Source: Epiperipatus broadwayi (Eukaryota > Onychophora > Udeonychophora > Euonychophora > Peripatidae). From it: DNA of 64,000 nucleotides. A model generated the notes under the pieces. It was not told where the DNA came from, did not search any database, and saw only the letters and a program-made list of their open reading frames with translations. The stretch lies in the NCBI GenBank assembly GCA_028023455.1, contig JAQFVV010006313.1, positions 849,519-913,518 of the forward strand, written 5' to 3'. Of this stretch, positions 59,383 through 64,000 are shown piece after piece; within the stretch, counting starts at the first letter, position 1, and every line of letters begins with the position of its first letter. Both the position numbers and the translations under genes were made by a program.

Positions 59383-60023
59383 TATCACTATTACAGTATA
59401 AAAACATAGTGCTATATAAAATAATATCTCATTATATAGACAATATACTTATATTTGAATATTATATATATATAATTAATAAGCAATTTCCACAAGAGTA
59501 TATAGATAATAATTATGGCAACAAAATTAAGTATAAATACAATATTTATTAACTGCTAAACAACATTTTCAATATGGAGCATCTTTATCAAAGTATGACT
59601 GACATAGGAGATTAACAAAATGTTCGCATTCCCACCTGTGTATAAAGGTAAGTTAAAGTGGTTGTAGATTTTAGTAAATTTGCATGTGAAGTATGTGGGT
59701 ATGTAAATCATGCAGTCAAATTAAATGACTAATATTTACTAAAGAAAAAACTATTGGCCTTTATATTAATTGCATTTACAGAATTTATAATATACCAAGC
59801 TTCTTTAACTTTTCATTTACTGTTGTATTTATACTTAATCTTGTTGTCATAATTCTTATCTATATACTCATTTGAAAATTGTTCATTTATTATATACTGT
59901 CTATGGTATTAATTTCTTTTTCTTTTTCTTTATATATCAATAAGGGTAATGGTCTAACATACTATATAGATACTATTGACATTATTGATTCTTTGTATCA
60001 ATAATTTCAATATCTATGAACAA
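59383..60023. other. AT-rich sequence with a distant inverted word
   Basis: GGTCTAACATACTATATAGA at 59951-59970 has an inverted counterpart at 60482-60503, and ATTTCTTTGTATCAACAATTTCA-like text recurs near 59989 and 60431. Together these suggest a larger old duplication around the H repeats. Confidence 0.4.
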
Positions 60024-60107
60024 GTTGCCTTGACAACAATTAAAAATTGTTGATTGTTATTGATATTGGGGTCTAAGTGTTGACTGGTTTTTAATGATTA
60101 CTTATAA
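60024..60107 (+). repeat. Repeat H (copy 2)
   Basis: GTTGCCTTGACAACAATTAA to GACTGGTTTTTAATGATTAC, about 85 percent similar by eye to the copy at 27206-27291. Confidence 0.8.
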
Positions 60108-60143
60108 ACCCATTTAGCCTTGAGCATTATTACACTTATTATT

Positions 60144-60314
60144 TAATACATTAAAGATCAGCCTTTCAAGCTATTGTGCATACGCTTTTTTACGAGTGTT
60201 AATAATAAATGAATACTTTAACTCCCAACACAAGATATAGTATTTAGGAAAGAATAAAATGAATCCACTTATTCTTTCCAACCCAAATGCTTATATATGG
60301 GCAAATCTTAAGTA
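60144..60314 (+). mobile_element. Dispersed repeat, second copy (family G relative)
   Basis: Nearly identical to 51398-51575, with the same first and last words (TAATACATTAAAGATCAGCC and CAAATCTTAAGTA). The two copies differ by a few substitutions and short indels, so they are relatively young. Confidence 0.8.
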
Positions 60315-60541
60315 ATATTTTGAATTGCAATTTGAAATTTATAATTGCAGTTTTTAATGTTATAATTGATTATTTGTTAGTCTGTATTCAGAATAGGTTT
60401 TATTTACCTGTTTAAAGAGGTTTATTTAAATTTCTTTGTATCAACAATTTCAACTTTGTGGTCAAGTTGCAATCTTTAATGTCTATATAGTATGTTAGAC
60501 TATTAATAAGGGTGGGATTCCACTCTTATTGTTAAAATGAT

Positions 60542-60625
60542 GTTGCCTTGACAACAGTTTGAAATTGTTGATTGTTACTGATATTAGGTTTGTCTAAATG
60601 TTGACTTGTTTTTAATGATTGTACA
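60542..60625 (+). repeat. Repeat H (copy 3)
   Basis: GTTGCCTTGACAACAGTTTG to GACTTGTTTTTAATGATTG. It is followed within about 15 bp by a family A fold-back. Confidence 0.8.
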
Positions 60626-60636
60626 TATATATAATT

Positions 60637-60839
60637 AGAGGCGATTTGAACACAAACTTTCAAGCTCCTGTTAGCTATCCACTTCATCCTATATAACTGA
60701 TGCACATGATCACATACATGTGAAAACAGTCTACTTTATCCTTTTCACATGTATGTGGTCATGTGTATCAGTTATAGAAGATGAAGTGAATAGTTGAAGA
60801 GAGTTTGAAAGTTTGTGTTCAAATTCACTGTAATTACAC
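60637..60839. mobile_element. Short family A fold-back (copy A6)
   Basis: Arms GCGATTTGAACACAAACTTT and GAAAGTTTGTGTTCAAATTC are inverted. Inside, ACATGTGAAAACAGTCTACT lies near the centre. On the right arm TGGTCATGTGTATCAGTT and GTTCAAATTC sit in A-box and B-box positions. The long GATA array begins about 40 bp beyond the right end. Confidence 0.85.
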
Positions 60840-60878
60840 CTAAAGTTCAATATATACATTATATTTGTATTCAATTAT

Positions 60879-61962
<1,084 letters not shown>

Positions 61963-62156
61963 ATCCTTACTAGTGTTATATAATCCAATGGCTTTTATTT
62001 TGAAAGGCCAATATCCAGAAGTTTATCATGCTCTTATAGATAGCTCTAGAAAAAAAATGTTAGATTGGATTACTGCTATTATTAACACATTTAAAGATCT
62101 TATATAAATAATTATTTTGAAATATAAATTTTTGCTACAGTACATGATTTTTTTAT

Positions 62157-62268
62157 AGCTGGTGATTACTTATCTTTTCAACATGTGTGTGATCAAGTGC
62201 ATCAGCGGTATGAGATAGCTTTGATGTTTGAGGGTCATATGAAAGTCTGAGTTCAAACTCCTATATAT
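62157..62268 (+). mobile_element. Family A half element (copy A7)
   Basis: GGTGATTACTTATCTTTTCA, TGATCAAGTGCATCAGCGGT (A-box position), GTATGAGATAGC and GAAAGTCTGAGTTCAAACTC. A single arm with tRNA-like A and B boxes about 60 bp apart. Confidence 0.75.
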
Positions 62269-62690
62269 AAATAATTATTGTACAACTATCTTATCTTTCC
62301 CATATACAATATTGAGAATGGAATTGAAAAGTTTGTTAGTATTGCTTGTATAAAATATAAACTGTAAATACCCAAAGTTAAATTTTCTACAAATTAGCAT
62401 AAAAATAGATAATGAAAATAAATGGTGGCATTAATATCTTTGTTTATTTGTAGGCGTATGTGTAAAGAATGGAAAAAATAATGCAATATTTTTAAAAAAA
62501 AAAAAGATCACTGTCTATAATATATGTAGATTAGTCCACCTACCTGTTTTTTTTTTATATAACGTTCACTGATTGTGGACAGATAGAATTGCTAAGTTGT
62601 TTATATGTCTATCTCTGATCATATATATAGGTTATATTAAGGAAGGTTGTGTTTACATTTAATATGTTATCTATTTCATTCTTTATTTTT
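62269..62690. other. AT-rich intergenic sequence, no feature seen
   Basis: Nothing supported. Confidence 0.5.
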
Positions 62691-62728
62691 CATGTGTCAT
62701 AGCGTCGACTGGGAAGCGAACTCGGGCC
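62691..62728 (-). mobile_element. Truncated S1 SINE (3' end)
   Basis: On the minus strand the 3' third of S1: GGCCCGAGTTCGCTTCCCAG followed by TCGACGCTATGACACATG. GTTCGCTTCCC is the B-box region. Confidence 0.75.
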
Positions 62729-62752
62729 AGCTATTCCTAGATTTGCTACCTT

Positions 62753-62796
<44 letters not shown>

Positions 62797-62797
62797 A
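62753..62797. repeat. (TA)n(TG)n microsatellite
   Basis: Ten TA units followed by about 12 TG units. Confidence 0.93.
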
Positions 62798-64000
62798 TGC
62801 TGCAAATGTAAATGGGCATTTTGCATTTGTTTGGTGGTTTAACAAGGATGAGTTAATAAAAGAGATTTGACAATGTTTGTTAAGTTATCAAAACCAGAAA
62901 ATATATGTTGAAAATTTTTGTATTTGTATTGTTTGTGAGTGTCTTCTGTTAAATGACTGTAGCTCTAATATATATTTATGATGAGTGATTTTCTGGAAAA
63001 ATTATTTTGATAAGAGTATTATGATAAAGCAGTAAAAAAACTCTTCATCATCTTCAGTGGAAAGAAATGATAACATTGCTTTCCGACAATCTTTAAAAAT
63101 TAAGAATTCTGAGGAAACAGTATACAATTTCTTATATTGATAATCTTTTTATTAGTCATTCATTAGACTACGATTATCCATGTAATGAATAATTTGGCGT
63201 AGTGAAAATTACATTGCAGAAATATTATACATTAAATGGATAATCCTAATCTAATAAATGACTAACAAAAAATTATTAATTAAATTTCAATAAATGATTT
63301 GTGTCAAAGTTGAGCGAGCAGCACTTTTGACACATCAATTAAACTGCAGTAATTCCCTATCTATCTATATATATACGGAAGAATGATAAAGATATGTGTA
63401 AGAAAATGTCATCTGGGTCAACTGATGGTACTATTTTAAACATGAAAGGTGCATCTTTTTCATATGTCTTTTGGTTATATGTTTACGATTACATCTTTCC
63501 ACAAGGTATTGAAAACGAATAGAAGCCAGTCCCTACTTTGCATGCAAATGGTGTGGTAAAATTTACACTGTATAAATATTAATCTCTTTGTATTATTTAG
63601 CTAAATACTGTAAGAGAGATTTTTTAAAAAATTTAAAACATAAAAATTATTTTTTGGATGATTCTTTATTTTTTTAATCTACCATTATTTTTACTATTTA
63701 CTTTTTTGAAAAAGCATGTCACATATTTCTCTAAAAAAACCTCTATTCGACGTTTAGTCTTTTAAAAAAGGAACTACTATGCTTAACTGCTGTTAAATGT
63801 TAAAAAACAGAATGTTTCAGATCTTCCACTATTCACATTTTATTGTCAGCGAGAACTACTGATTTCCAATTTACTTCCATTGAACTTTGTAGAATTCGCC
63901 ATGTCAAGAGATTTTTTAAAAAAAGAGGGAGAAGAAAAATATTGATTAAATATTCTCTGCTGGACATTAACTTGGCGGATTAAGAAACTAATCCCAAAAT
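62798..64000. other. AT-rich intergenic sequence, possible family A scrap
   Basis: At 63390-63440 GTCATCTGGGTCAACTGATG resembles the middle of family A arms but is strongly diverged. Nothing else supported to the window end. Confidence 0.45.

Noticed and set aside
63295-63340. GTGTCAAAGT ... ACTTTTGACAC hairpin, also similar to the S1 SINE end
   Set aside because: Short imperfect 9-bp arms; only the TTGACACAT word is shared with S1, too little to assign.

Overview
The window looks like non-coding nuclear DNA from an AT-rich animal genome, roughly three quarters A+T by eye. I find no intact protein-coding gene, no rRNA and no standard tRNA gene. The repeats point to an invertebrate metazoan: Penelope-like (PLE), RTE-like and L1-like retroelement relics, a Ty3/gypsy reverse-transcriptase scrap, several tRNA-derived SINEs, hAT MITEs, and very long (TA)n and (GATA)n arrays. 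I cannot fix the phylum. Mollusc-, arachnid- or cnidarian-like genomes would all fit. Stops read as TAA, TAG and TGA, as in the standard code.

Layout. 1-5.6 kb: (TA)n arrays, a decayed L1-type ORF2 relic (about 0.9-2.9 kb) and a compound polypyrimidine/(TAA)n/(ATG)n satellite. 6.4-10.6 kb: two RTE-type LINE copies, one 5'-truncated and one nearly full length but dead. 10.6-21 kb: mostly unremarkable AT-rich DNA, with a large fold-back element at 14.4-15.3 kb. 21-32 kb: a TA-flanked MITE, a gypsy RT relic, a possible orphan exon (23.3 kb), two PLE GIY-YIG relics on the minus strand (24.85-25.14 and 30.17-30.7 kb), a second large fold-back, and a 187-bp hAT MITE that resembles the SPIN/Charlie family. 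34-42 kb: a cluster of palindromic repeats and SINEs, including a 467-bp hAT derivative with a perfect 8-bp duplication nested between inverted PLE-like ends. 43-45 kb: the least repetitive, most GC-balanced stretch, with one 114-codon unknown ORF. 45.8-46.9 kb: a PLE-type hairpin next to almost 1 kb of sequence nearly devoid of G on the plus strand. 49-55 kb: SINE and fold-back fragments and a local tandem duplication. 55.2-58.3 kb: a third RTE copy riddled with later insertions. 58.9-62 kb: fold-backs, linked repeats and an uninterrupted (GATA)n array of about 1.08 kb.

The elements form layers. The RTE relics and a tandem duplication act as dated targets: SINEs and the short palindromic repeats sit inside them with clear target-site duplications. 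Several palindromic families carry tRNA-like or PLE-like ends. The most notable signals are the tRNA-ended fold-backs, the hammerhead-like PLE hairpins, the G-free block and the SPIN-like MITE. Positions of old repeat edges are good to about 10-30 bp unless a target-site duplication is given.
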